Under the pieces are notes generated by a model that ran no database searches, was not told the DNA's origin, and saw nothing but the letters and a program-made list of their open reading frames with translations. This document shows, piece by piece, positions 1 to 8,155 of a stretch of DNA of 18,982 nt (position 1 is the first letter of the stretch; each line of letters begins with the position of its first letter). A program made the position numbers and the translations under genes. The DNA comes from Scatosoma sp045655705 (lineage in GTDB: Bacteria; Bacillota; Clostridia; Christensenellales; Borkfalkiaceae): positions 1 through 18,982 of the forward strand of contig JAZOPU010000105.1 of the NCBI GenBank assembly GCA_045655705.1, in the 5' to 3' direction.

Positions 1-2517
1 CCTATCGTAAACGGCGTGGCAGGTGAAACGGTGTCGCTCACCCCTGCAACGGATATCACGCAATATATCGACTACGGTTATGATACCTATGATATTACGG
101 AGAAAGATGCGTCGATTGGTGATGGTTACAGCTTTGGTGATGCGCACGATGCTAGTTATACGGCACCTACAAATATAAAAGGATATGCGGGGGAAGGTGT
201 ATTGCAAAAAAATAATTTGCTGACATTAAGTTTGGATAGCACAGGATATCATAATGACGGTAAAGCAGCAAGTAAAATGTTTTTTAGAGCTTTTTCATAT
301 TTTGGAGCGGACACTAAAAATAACTATTATAAGCATGGTAATTATACTTTGTACTTATATCATAATCCTACCACTACAACCTTTCAGTCAACTACAAAGG
401 CGTCGGTCGAATTGACAATGAACGCCGGCGCAAGCGTGTTAAAAACTTGGACGGATAGTGAATTGGATTTTACGTTTGACTACTATACTCAAACGGGAAC
501 ACCAGTTGATTTCGGGGTTACAGATAGTACGAATGCGAACACGAACAGGGTGAGAAGAGTAAATGCATATATTACTACGGGCGTTTTCGACGTATACGGC
601 TTAGATGGCGAAAAAGCTGGTGAGCAGTTCTATTTTGATTATAACTATATCACAGCGAGTGGTGTGTATACACATTTGGGAACGATTTCGGAATTTATTG
701 ACAAGACATATACGAGCGAGTTGACCTACAGCGGATCGGATACGAGTACTGCCCTTGGTAGCAATTCTTTTGGTATCGGTCAAAATTCTTATGTTAAACA
801 TATGCTTCGTTCGGGTGTAAGAGCTGAACAAGCTCCGATTACAGGTGTGTACTATGATAACTCGGATGCGACGATCAACTGGAATAAGGTAGACGGTGCG
901 GACAGCTATGAATACGCTATCGGAGACGGCGATTGGACTGCGGTGGAAACCAACTACGTAAGCGTAGCAAACGAGCTTGATGCTTATTCCGATTATATGC
1001 CCGTAAAAGTCCGCGCTATCGTGGACGGCACGGAAACCAAAGAAGTTTACTACAACGCGCGCATGGGTTATAACGGTCGTTCTACTGTCAAAGATCTGAT
1101 AATGGAAGTGAGAAGTGCTACGATTAATACTACTTATATCGGTGGTATTACTGCTCCGGAGGCTAATTGGAAAACGGATAATTATATGGCGTTCTCTTTC
1201 ACTGCGGACGGAACAAAAAACGCGTTTTTAGCTTTATTTGCAAAGCATAGCTCGTCAAATGCATCTACAAACGGTTGTTATGCGGTGAATTTCTGGAAAG
1301 ACGGATTGCTCACGGTCGGCATGGATAGCCAAAGAACGTGGGGTGGCGACTACTTTTTGGATATTGACGATCGTGATTTGTCCAAAACAGTAGCTTCGTT
1401 TGACGTTTTGGAAGCAGGTACGAAGTATTTCGTAACCTTTGGCGTGGACGATATCTACGAAGGCAACGACGTGGTGGGTGAATACGTAACCTTGCGCGTT
1501 GCAGTACAAGACGGCGTTGGAGACTTCAAGACGATAGTGGCAACCAACTTTGAAAATACGCAATGCGGTGAAGGGCAAGCGCATTACGTGGATAAAACAG
1601 GTGGATATTATACGTTGAGCAAAAACCCTGGTTTTGGTTCGTCGATTGTGTATGACCTTGATAACTCTGCAACGAACATTGATTTAAGCGAAGGCACAAT
1701 CGGCGCAAACGCGTATGTGAATATTGCCGCGCCCAACAGAAGCACGCTTGCAAAGCTTCAAATGAGAACCGTATATAGTGGCGATACGCCTGTGGACAAA
1801 ACGACGTATTTGCCTCAAGTGCAAACGGAAGGCTGGAAAGCGGGATTGTATAAATTTACGCAATACGTACCTGCAAAAGAAATCGACGAAACGGTTTCGT
1901 TGGAGCTTTACGTTGGCAACAAAGCAGGTGGCGTAGCCTACGAGTTCACGGTGCGCGATTATATTAACAAAGTACAAAAGGCTTATGAAGAAAGCGATCC
2001 GACCTATACCAAAGAAGTATACGAGCTCGTTACGGCTATCGAAGACTATTGCGAAGCAACGGCGGTATATTTTGGCGTGGAAAACGCAAGCATTGCCGAC
2101 AGCGCTCGTATCGAAGCGGTTGGAGACGTGTTCACGAAAAAGTATGCGGTGAGCGGTACGGACAACACGATCGAAAACGTTGGCTTCTCGCTCTTTACCG
2201 AATCGAGAACGATCGTTCGCTTATACTTGCAAGCAACGGAAGTTCCCACGGTTACGGCAACGGTGGGCGGAAATGCAAGAGAGGTTAGCGTGGAAACGAT
2301 GGAAAGCGGAAGTACGACCTACTATTACGTAGACGTGGAAGTAAACGCCTTCGAGCTTGACAGCGACGTAGTATTCACGATCAACGGCGATGCAACGTTT
2401 ACTTGCAGTGCGCTTACCTACGGAACGTACATGGATACGAACAACACAAATCTTGTGAACGTTGTCAAAGCGCTTTATAACTATTCGCAAAAGGCAACCG
2501 CGTATTATAAGGCATAA
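1..2517 (+). CDS. Large exported multi-domain surface protein, 3' part (5' end outside window)
   Basis: The frame is open from base 1. A GTG at 16 is only an internal codon, because the two complete paralogues downstream carry about 120 further N-terminal residues (signal peptide and first FN3-like unit) before the equivalent point. Visible layout: a beta-sandwich unit ending in the motif GVFDVYGLDGEKAGE (from 580), an FN3-like unit (about 832-1060, with YYDNSDATINWNKV), a second beta-sandwich with GVDDIYEGNDVVGE (from 1441), and a C-terminal domain (about 1850-2514) ending in ALYNYSQKATAYYKA. That ending, together with the internal pattern of an 'RDY' strand and 'IEDYCEATAVYF', resembles a domain I know from many clostridial exported proteins. 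There is no InlB repeat and no C-terminal membrane segment, unlike the paralogues, so the product may be released or held non-covalently. Function is unknown; glycan or surface binding is inferred. Bases 241-360 are markedly AT-rich. Confidence 0.85.
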   Translation, partial: PIVNGVAGETVSLTPATDITQYIDYGYDTYDITEKDASIGDGYSFGDAHDASYTAPTNIKGYAGEGVLQKNNLLTLSLDSTGYHNDGKAASKMFFRAFSYFGADTKNNYYKHGNYTLYLYHNPTTTTFQSTTKASVELTMNAGASVLKTWTDSELDFTFDYYTQTGTPVDFGVTDSTNANTNRVRRVNAYITTGVFDVYGLDGEKAGEQFYFDYNYITASGVYTHLGTISEFIDKTYTSELTYSGSDTSTALGSNSFGIGQNSYVKHMLRSGVRAEQAPITGVYYDNSDATINWNKVDGADSYEYAIGDGDWTAVETNYVSVANELDAYSDYMPVKVRAIVDGTETKEVYYNARMGYNGRSTVKDLIMEVRSATINTTYIGGITAPEANWKTDNYMAFSFTADGTKNAFLALFAKHSSSNASTNGCYAVNFWKDGLLTVGMDSQRTWGGDYFLDIDDRDLSKTVASFDVLEAGTKYFVTFGVDDIYEGNDVVGEYVTLRVAVQDGVGDFKTIVATNFENTQCGEGQAHYVDKTGGYYTLSKNPGFGSSIVYDLDNSATNIDLSEGTIGANAYVNIAAPNRSTLAKLQMRTVYSGDTPVDKTTYLPQVQTEGWKAGLYKFTQYVPAKEIDETVSLELYVGNKAGGVAYEFTVRDYINKVQKAYEESDPTYTKEVYELVTAIEDYCEATAVYFGVENASIADSARIEAVGDVFTKKYAVSGTDNTIENVGFSLFTESRTIVRLYLQATEVPTVTATVGGNAREVSVETMESGSTTYYYVDVEVNAFELDSDVVFTINGDATFTCSALTYGTYMDTNNTNLVNVVKALYNYSQKATAYYKA

Positions 2518-2522
2518 GGAGG
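2516..2522 (+). promoter_or_regulatory. Strong Shine-Dalgarno overlapping the upstream stop codon
   Basis: AAGGAGG begins inside the TAA stop of the upstream surface-protein gene. Two in-phase ATGs follow, at 2526 (3-nt spacing) and 2532 (9-nt spacing). The spacing favours 2532 as the real start of the small peptide and argues that this peptide is translated, coupled to the gene before it. Confidence 0.75.
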
Positions 2523-2531
2523 AAAATGAAA

Positions 2532-2702
2532 ATGAAAAAGAATATTTATATTTCTCCCAAGTTTCAAATAAGAACGTATCGAGTGGAAGATATCATTACG
2601 ACTTCGCCCGGCGGTGGCAACAGCGAACTTCCGCCTGTTTGGGGTGACGCGATGTTTAAAACGGAGTCGTTTAGCGACGGAAACGAAACGAACGAGGGCT
2701 AA
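2532..2702 (+). CDS. Small hypothetical peptide, 56 aa (58 aa if started at 2526)
   Basis: The frame begins MKKNIYISPKFQIRTYRVED, continues with IITTSPGGGNSELPPVWG and ends TNEG. It has no signal peptide, no membrane segment and no cysteine. The N-terminal half is basic and the C-terminal half is Gly/Pro-containing and acidic. It has a near-consensus ribosome binding site overlapping the previous stop. The arrangement Lys-Lys, Y-x-S-P-x-F, then E-D-I-I-T-T-S resembles short peptides I recall next to surface-protein genes in gut Bacillota and Bacteroidota; this is from memory and no function is established. It could be a chaperone-like or secreted short peptide, or a peptide precursor, but no modifying enzyme or protease is nearby. 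It is too short for a firm family call. Confidence 0.6.
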   Translation: MKKNIYISPKFQIRTYRVEDIITTSPGGGNSELPPVWGDAMFKTESFSDGNETNEG

Positions 2703-2723
2703 AACCCAAAACACGAGGAACTG

Positions 2724-2756
2724 GGCAAGGCGCGAATTCCTGACGCGCGCCTTGCC
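2724..2756 (+). promoter_or_regulatory. Intercistronic GC-rich hairpin (perfect 11-bp stem)
   Basis: GGCAAGGCGCG (2724-2734) pairs perfectly with CGCGCCTTGCC (2746-2756) around an 11-nt loop. No run of T follows; the next bases are GACGCTCCGCG. A classical intrinsic terminator is therefore not supported. It sits in the 88-nt gap between the small peptide gene and the DUF4838 gene, the largest gap in the window. It may be an mRNA-stabilising or processing stem, or a weak attenuator separating expression of the first two genes from the rest. Confidence 0.6.
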
Positions 2757-2790
2757 GACGCTCCGCGTTAAAATCAGATAGGAAAAGTAT

Positions 2791-4731
2791 ATGTACAAAT
2801 TAGCAGTGGATCATTTTAAGCCCACGCCACTTTTGCCGTACGCAAAAAAGGGCTGTGGAAAGCAAATTTCCGAGATTGTAAAAAACGGAAAGAGCGATTA
2901 TACAATCGTGATTTCTCCGTGCGCAAACGAATGTGAAAAGTTTGCGGCGGAAGAATTGCAAAACTATATCCAAAAGGCAACGGGGGCAAGGCTTGCGGTT
3001 GAAACGGAAAACGAGAGTGTTAAGCTTGGCGGGAAGTATATTTCCGTTGGCGAAACGGAACTTGCGAGGTCTTTGGATACACAAAATTTGAATTTAGACG
3101 GTTTTCGTCTGAAAACACAAGGCGAAACGTTGCTGATAAAAGGCGAGCGGGATCGGGGAACGTTATACGGCGCATACGATTTCTTGGAAAAATTTCTTTG
3201 CGTTCGGTTTGTAACGCCTGAATACGAATACGTGCCGAAAACGGAAAAGTTACCCCTTTGCGAGTTGGATATTATTGAAATCCCCGCATTTGAACTTCGT
3301 TCGCACCACGTGAAAACGATGCACGATCCCGCGTGGGCAGCAAAAATGCGTATGGTATCACCCCAAGCGATAGATGCCGACGGCGACGAAAAATACGGCG
3401 GTACGTTTTTGCGCGACTGGTCGGACGATATGCACACCTATAAAATACTTGTACCCTATGAAAAGTATGGCGAGCAACACCCCGAATGGTTTTCCGAGCC
3501 AAAAACGCTGCCGTCGGGAAAGGTGCATTGGCAACCTGCTTGGTCAAGCGGGTTGAACGACGACGGGACGATTGACGAACAAGACGGAACGCTTATTAAG
3601 GAACTGATTGAACAAATCAAGCTTATTTTGCTGAAAAAGCCGAATATCCGCTATCTTGCCATGGGGCAAAACGACAATCATAACATCTCCGATTGTGAAA
3701 AGTGTGTTCGTCAGCGCAAGATATTCGGCGGGCACGGCGGACATCAAATCGTATTCGTTAACGCGGTGGCGAAAGAAATAAAAAAATGGATGGCAGAGCG
3801 TGGCGATACGCGTGAATTGTATTTCGTGGTATATGCGTATTTAGAAACGTATTATGCGCCTACGAAAGTGGTGGACGGAGAGATTGTACCTTTCCACAAA
3901 GCTTCTATTCCGCGCGACGACGTGATTGTTATGGTCGCCCCTTACGAAGCGAGCTACAACGAAAGCTTGCGAATGAACGATATCAACGATTTTAATTTTA
4001 TCTACGCAAGCGCCGTTTTGGGTTGGTCGAAACTGTGCAAACGGATATTTATGTTTGACTACGACGTAAATTTTTCCGATATTCCTATGTGGTATCCCAA
4101 CACCGAAACGATCGCAGAGAATTTGCATTTATATAAGGAGCTGGGTGCAAACGGCGTGATGACGAACGGCGCAACGGGAAAATCGCATTATCAAACCCTG
4201 TTACATACGTATTTGTTTTCCAAGCTCTATTGGAATATTAACGAAGATATCGACGCGCTAATAAGCGAATTCAACGCGCTTATGTTCGGGGATAAAGCGG
4301 GATATATGATAGACAGGCTCGTGGGCTATATCCGCGCGCATTTTGAAAACGTAAGCGTGCAGGACGGATATAAAAAGCCCGCGCAAATATTCTCTAACGC
4401 ATCGCCTTGGATGGTGAGTGCGGATACCTGGAACGTGAGCTTTATCACTGAATGTGAACGGCTTGTGGAAGGCGCGCAATGGTACGTTTCGCGTTTGTCA
4501 GACTACGACGAAGAGACGAAAGCGTTATATTTGAAAAATCTTGCCTATATAGACCTTATGGTTTGTTATGCCAAGTGGAAAAACTACGATTTTCTCTTTA
4601 AAAAGGCAGACAAACCAAAGTTTATGGAAAAATTTAAAAAATGCTATGAGCTTACGGGTGAGGAAGATTATAAAGTAAGTATCAATTCCCCGCTGACGAT
4701 AAGTGAAATAGTAAATGAAAAAATAGACTGA
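2791..4731 (+). CDS. DUF4838 domain protein with GH67-N-like N-terminal domain (putative glycoside-active enzyme)
   Basis: A 646-aa protein that I recognise as DUF4838-type. Residues about 30-140 look like the alpha-glucuronidase (GH67) N-terminal domain: EKFAAEELQNYIQKATG, YISVGET and DRGTLYGAYDFLEKFL. Residues about 170-450 fit DUF4838, with the family-like MGQNDN segment followed by a C-x-x-C pair (C302 and C305), and a helical C-terminal part. DUF4838 proteins are found in carbohydrate-degrading loci, but I know of no established reaction. There is no signal peptide (start MYKLAVDHFKPTP), so it appears cytoplasmic, in contrast to its exported neighbours. The start is an ATG with AGGA seven bases upstream. 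It ends 13 nt before the next gene, which has its own AAAGGAG. The substrate cannot be read from the sequence; a uronic-acid or other glycoside is a guess from the GH67-like domain. Confidence 0.85.
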   Translation: MYKLAVDHFKPTPLLPYAKKGCGKQISEIVKNGKSDYTIVISPCANECEKFAAEELQNYIQKATGARLAVETENESVKLGGKYISVGETELARSLDTQNLNLDGFRLKTQGETLLIKGERDRGTLYGAYDFLEKFLCVRFVTPEYEYVPKTEKLPLCELDIIEIPAFELRSHHVKTMHDPAWAAKMRMVSPQAIDADGDEKYGGTFLRDWSDDMHTYKILVPYEKYGEQHPEWFSEPKTLPSGKVHWQPAWSSGLNDDGTIDEQDGTLIKELIEQIKLILLKKPNIRYLAMGQNDNHNISDCEKCVRQRKIFGGHGGHQIVFVNAVAKEIKKWMAERGDTRELYFVVYAYLETYYAPTKVVDGEIVPFHKASIPRDDVIVMVAPYEASYNESLRMNDINDFNFIYASAVLGWSKLCKRIFMFDYDVNFSDIPMWYPNTETIAENLHLYKELGANGVMTNGATGKSHYQTLLHTYLFSKLYWNINEDIDALISEFNALMFGDKAGYMIDRLVGYIRAHFENVSVQDGYKKPAQIFSNASPWMVSADTWNVSFITECERLVEGAQWYVSRLSDYDEETKALYLKNLAYIDLMVCYAKWKNYDFLFKKADKPKFMEKFKKCYELTGEEDYKVSINSPLTISEIVNEKID

Positions 4732-4744
4732 AAGGAGATTTTGT

Positions 4745-7700
4745 ATGAGAAGAAAGAACAGGAAAATTGCGCTTTGTCTTATTTCTGCGCTTGCCGTATC
4801 TTTGGGGGTGATCGGTGTTTCATCGCTTAACGGTTTGAATCGCGATGTGGCAAGTGCGAGCAATGCACAAGCGAACGTGGACGCACTCGGTAATTTTGTT
4901 TGGGACGAAGTTGCGGGTGCAACGGGGTATAGCATAACTTATACGATCGGAAGTGAAACGTCCGAAACGTTCACCGCGGAAGAAAACCAAGCGAACGTCG
5001 GGGTTGCCATTATGAAAGCGGCAAACGCGGCGAAAGTCACTTCGGCAAGCTCGGCAAGCATTACATTCAACATAACGCCCACGGGGGTAGACAGCGCAAC
5101 GGCGACGGTATACGAATATGGGTTTGAACGCTACGTGGATCAAGCGTATGCTTCGCACGATATCGCGGACGTAAAAGCTGCTTTGGCGACGCCTACCAAA
5201 CTTACGGATATCGCAGGCTTGGACGGGGAGAAATATGACTATTGGATACCGTCGGCGATGTATAAAAACGACCTTTTGACGATGGGGTTTAGAGCGGACG
5301 AAACGATTGCGGGAAACGAGGGGTTTTTCGTTGGTATGTTCGTTTCTAAACAAACGGGAGATAAAGGTGCGCTCGATGCCAACTACCGTATCAATCAGCG
5401 CGCAACGGGCGAAGTAACTTTGTCCTTAAAAGGAACAAGCGTTACGAATTATGATACACAGGTTGCTTATAAATTTTCGGCGGAAACTGATTATAACACC
5501 GCGCTTACGTACGGCAAACCCTACTATCTTTCTATGGGTGTGTTCGATACTTATGATTTGAATGGAAATATTATCGGTGAGACGGTATATTACACGCGCA
5601 GCGAATATGATGCAAACACGGACGAGCTTGTAGAAGTGGGCGGTTTTGAACAATTCGTGGATAACAATACGATTACGGAAAAAGGTCTAACGTACACGGA
5701 AGATACGAAATTAACTAGTAGCGTAAATACAATGCGCACGGATCGCGATGCGATTCTGATCAACGTGCGCGGATACGTAGACGCGGGAAAGACGATTAAG
5801 CGTCAAAAGCATGTTTACGTTTTCTCCGGTAAACCCGAATATAGCGGAATCGAAGCCCCGTCGGGGTTATATTACGACAATGCCGATGCGACCTTTAATT
5901 GGAATAGCGTAAAGGGTGCAAATAGCTATGAATGGCGCGCTGGAAACGGCGCTTGGCAAAGAACAAGCGTGCAAAAGGTAAGCGTCGAAAGCCTTTTGAC
6001 GGGCTATCAAAGCGTTGGTTATCTTCCGCTTTCCGTGCGTGCGGTTGGCGGAAAGACTTCGACGTACAATTTGGATTTAAAGAGATTTTATAAAACGCGC
6101 AGTAGGGTAATAGATTTTACCGCGCTTGCGAAAGCTTCTTCGAATCTTTCCACCTATGTGAAAGACGGGTTGGAAGATTCGTGGTACGGTGGCGGTAAAG
6201 CTTTTTATGATACGGGTTTTAGCTATGGCGATCATATGACGTTTGCTTTTGAAATTCAAGCGGAGACGGCACAAATAACCATCGGTTCGATCGGTTTCTT
6301 CGGCGCGGATAAGAAATTTGACAACTTAAACCGTTATTGGCTCGTATTAGTTGGCGACGGCACGGTGCAACTTGGTAATCATATTTCGATTTATAATAAG
6401 AACGAGCGTTCCAAGGATAAATATTGGCGCATACCGCAAGTTGTCAACGGTTTTCAGACAGGTACGAGATATTTCATTACGTACGGTATCGACGAAGTGT
6501 ATGAAGGCGACGACAAGGTTGCTGATCGTGTTTCCGTGCGCGTAGAACAAGAAGAGAGCTATGGGCTTAACCGTCGCACAGTTGCGCTCGTTACCTTTGA
6601 TAACGAAATGTTTGCTACCGACGGTTACCAAGTGGCAGAAGGCGATACGTTGCAAGTGGGATTGACCTTGGATTATTGCTTGGGATACGTAGCAAAGAAA
6701 GATACGGATACGCAAGTGGAGTTTACCGTGGACGGTGAAACGGTTGCAACAAAAACCGTAGATTTTGGCTCTACTTACGATTTCAGCGACGTAGCAGCAC
6801 AAACGATAGACATTCCTACGGGCTATGAGATGAACGGTTGGGAATATGAGAGAAACGGCAAAAAGCGCGATTTCGCCTTTACAGGTATTTGGAACGTAAT
6901 CGCAGAGGACGCTTTTGAAGTACAAGCCAAGCTTACGCCGATCGAATATACCGTAAGCTACGGCGTTGCTTGCAACAATCCCACCAAATATACGACGGAA
7001 AGCACTTGGGCGTTGGAAGCCCCCGCCTCCATACCGCAAGGCAAGGTGTTTGCGGGTTGGTACGATTCCACCGATTCCAACAAGACGATTATAAGTTCGT
7101 TGGCGGGAAAGACGGGCGATATTACGTTGCTTGCGGATTTTAAGGACGGTTATACCATTACAATTACAGCAGGCGATAACATTTCGACGATTGATTATAA
7201 AGCAGGAGACGATCCCATAACCCTTTCTGCGCCTACGATCGAGAATAAAGATTTTATCGGTTGGCAAATCTTCGACGGGGAGAACTATGTGGATTATGAT
7301 GGAAATACGACGAATTTCATTCCCACAGGCGCGCATAAGTTCAAAGCGGTATATGAATGGACAAAATACACGATTACTTATCAAACTTCGGGCGGTGCGC
7401 ATACGAATGCACAAACGTATACGGTAAACGAAAAATTAACTTTTGCTGACGCAACCAAAGAAGGGTATTTCTTCCTTGGTTGGTATGAAGAAGAAAGCTG
7501 TCTTACGAAAGTAACAGACACGCAGGGCAGAGCAGGCAATCTTACTTTATACGCAAAATTCGTGGAACACGCATTGCCTGAAAATGTAGAAATGGACCGT
7601 TCCTCGATGATGCAAGAACTTCCCGCGCCCAAAATGCCTGACGGGGCAAGTTATGTGGTAGCAATGTCGTTAAACGGCGAAGCTGTAGAAATTACGGACA

Positions 7701-8137
7701 ACGAATATACGTTTGATAAAGCAGGGGATTACGAGCTTGTATACACGATAACGCTTGCAAGCGGAGAAGTTTGCTCTTATACGGTTGCGTATACCGTTGC
7801 TGACGTGTATACCGTGAACGTACACTACGGCGAAGGGGAAAGCGTTACGTTGAAAAAAGCAGGTGGCGAAAGCATAGCGGAGACGGAGATTCCCGCAATG
7901 CCTGCAGGTTACACGTTTGGCGGTTTATATTTGGATTCCGAATATACGCAAGCTTACGACGGTACTTCGGTTATTTCGGAAGATACGGATATATACGTAA
8001 AGTGGATCCCCGAAGTAACGGAAGAACCCGCGAAAGTAAATACGACGGCGTTGATCGTGGGTATCATAGTCTTGATGGTATGTTTAGGTGGCTGTGCTAC
8101 GCTTATCGTATGGCAAACCAAGAAAAAAGACGAATAA
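4745..8137 (+). CDS. Exported, membrane-anchored FN3/lectin-like protein with four InlB-type repeats
   Basis: 1130 aa. The signal peptide has an MRRKNRK start and a hydrophobic core 8-28, with likely cleavage near ASA at 36-38. Then follow: an FN3-like unit (about 44-125, with FVWDEVAGATGY); a beta-sandwich unit with GVFDTYDLNGNIIGE from residue 265; a second FN3-like unit from residue 371 (LYYDNADATFNWNSV); a second beta-sandwich with GIDEVYEGDDKVAD from residue 581; and four InlB/Listeria-Bacteroides-type repeats (729-1089), recognisable by FAGWY, FIGWQ, FLGWY and FGGLY. An Ig-like segment sits before the last repeat. A membrane segment (about 1102-1123) and the tail QTKKKDE follow. There is no LPXTG, so anchoring is by the transmembrane helix, not sortase. 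The start is fixed by AAAGGAG at 4731-4737. It is a paralogue of the genes at 1 and 10462. A role in adhesion or glycan binding is inferred; no catalytic motif is seen. Confidence 0.88.
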   Translation: MRRKNRKIALCLISALAVSLGVIGVSSLNGLNRDVASASNAQANVDALGNFVWDEVAGATGYSITYTIGSETSETFTAEENQANVGVAIMKAANAAKVTSASSASITFNITPTGVDSATATVYEYGFERYVDQAYASHDIADVKAALATPTKLTDIAGLDGEKYDYWIPSAMYKNDLLTMGFRADETIAGNEGFFVGMFVSKQTGDKGALDANYRINQRATGEVTLSLKGTSVTNYDTQVAYKFSAETDYNTALTYGKPYYLSMGVFDTYDLNGNIIGETVYYTRSEYDANTDELVEVGGFEQFVDNNTITEKGLTYTEDTKLTSSVNTMRTDRDAILINVRGYVDAGKTIKRQKHVYVFSGKPEYSGIEAPSGLYYDNADATFNWNSVKGANSYEWRAGNGAWQRTSVQKVSVESLLTGYQSVGYLPLSVRAVGGKTSTYNLDLKRFYKTRSRVIDFTALAKASSNLSTYVKDGLEDSWYGGGKAFYDTGFSYGDHMTFAFEIQAETAQITIGSIGFFGADKKFDNLNRYWLVLVGDGTVQLGNHISIYNKNERSKDKYWRIPQVVNGFQTGTRYFITYGIDEVYEGDDKVADRVSVRVEQEESYGLNRRTVALVTFDNEMFATDGYQVAEGDTLQVGLTLDYCLGYVAKKDTDTQVEFTVDGETVATKTVDFGSTYDFSDVAAQTIDIPTGYEMNGWEYERNGKKRDFAFTGIWNVIAEDAFEVQAKLTPIEYTVSYGVACNNPTKYTTESTWALEAPASIPQGKVFAGWYDSTDSNKTIISSLAGKTGDITLLADFKDGYTITITAGDNISTIDYKAGDDPITLSAPTIENKDFIGWQIFDGENYVDYDGNTTNFIPTGAHKFKAVYEWTKYTITYQTSGGAHTNAQTYTVNEKLTFADATKEGYFFLGWYEEESCLTKVTDTQGRAGNLTLYAKFVEHALPENVEMDRSSMMQELPAPKMPDGASYVVAMSLNGEAVEITDNEYTFDKAGDYELVYTITLASGEVCSYTVAYTVADVYTVNVHYGEGESVTLKKAGGESIAETEIPAMPAGYTFGGLYLDSEYTQAYDGTSVISEDTDIYVKWIPEVTEEPAKVNTTALIVGIIVLMVCLGGCATLIVWQTKKKDE
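6929..8014 (+). repeat. Protein-level array of four InlB B-type (Listeria-Bacteroides) repeats
   Basis: The encoded segment, residues 729-1089 of the 1130-aa protein, has four copies of roughly 65-75 residues, each with a beta strand, then an aromatic G/W signature (FAGWYDS, FIGWQIF, FLGWYEE, FGGLYLD), then a closing strand such as LTLYAKF or IYVKW. An Ig-like segment of about 80 residues lies between copies three and four. The copies are diverged, so this is not a recent DNA tandem repeat. Such repeats usually act as stalks or spacers in surface proteins. Confidence 0.8.
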
Positions 8138-8155
8138 GCGATAAGGAGAGAAATT

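Noticed and set aside
16..18. GTG at 16 as the start of the first gene
   Set aside because: The frame is open to base 1, no ribosome binding site precedes it, and both complete paralogues have about 120 more residues upstream, including a signal peptide.
2526..2702. RiPP (modified peptide) precursor
   Set aside because: The peptide has no Cys-rich or repeated core, and no modifying enzyme, peptidase or exporter gene is in the window; kept as an unassigned small peptide.
2724..2765. Intrinsic terminator
   Set aside because: The stem is perfect but is followed by GACGCTCCGCG, not a T-rich run.
2752..2775. Promoter in the gap before the DUF4838 gene
   Set aside because: TTGCCG and TTAAAA occur but are only about 11 bases apart, and no acceptable -10 box is found at 16-18 bases spacing.
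6347..7414. Long antisense frame (355 codons) under the 1130-aa surface protein
   Set aside because: It is rich in Arg, Cys and Ile with no recognisable domain and no ribosome binding site, and it lies opposite a well-supported gene. It looks like an artefact of the codon bias on the other strand.
6929..8014. DNA tandem repeat or CRISPR-like array
   Set aside because: The repetition is only at protein level with diverged copies; no regularly spaced identical DNA units are present.
8020..8137. Sortase (LPXTG-type) anchor on the surface proteins
   Set aside because: No LPXTG-like pentapeptide precedes the C-terminal hydrophobic segment in any of the three membrane-tethered proteins; only a membrane helix and charged tail are visible.
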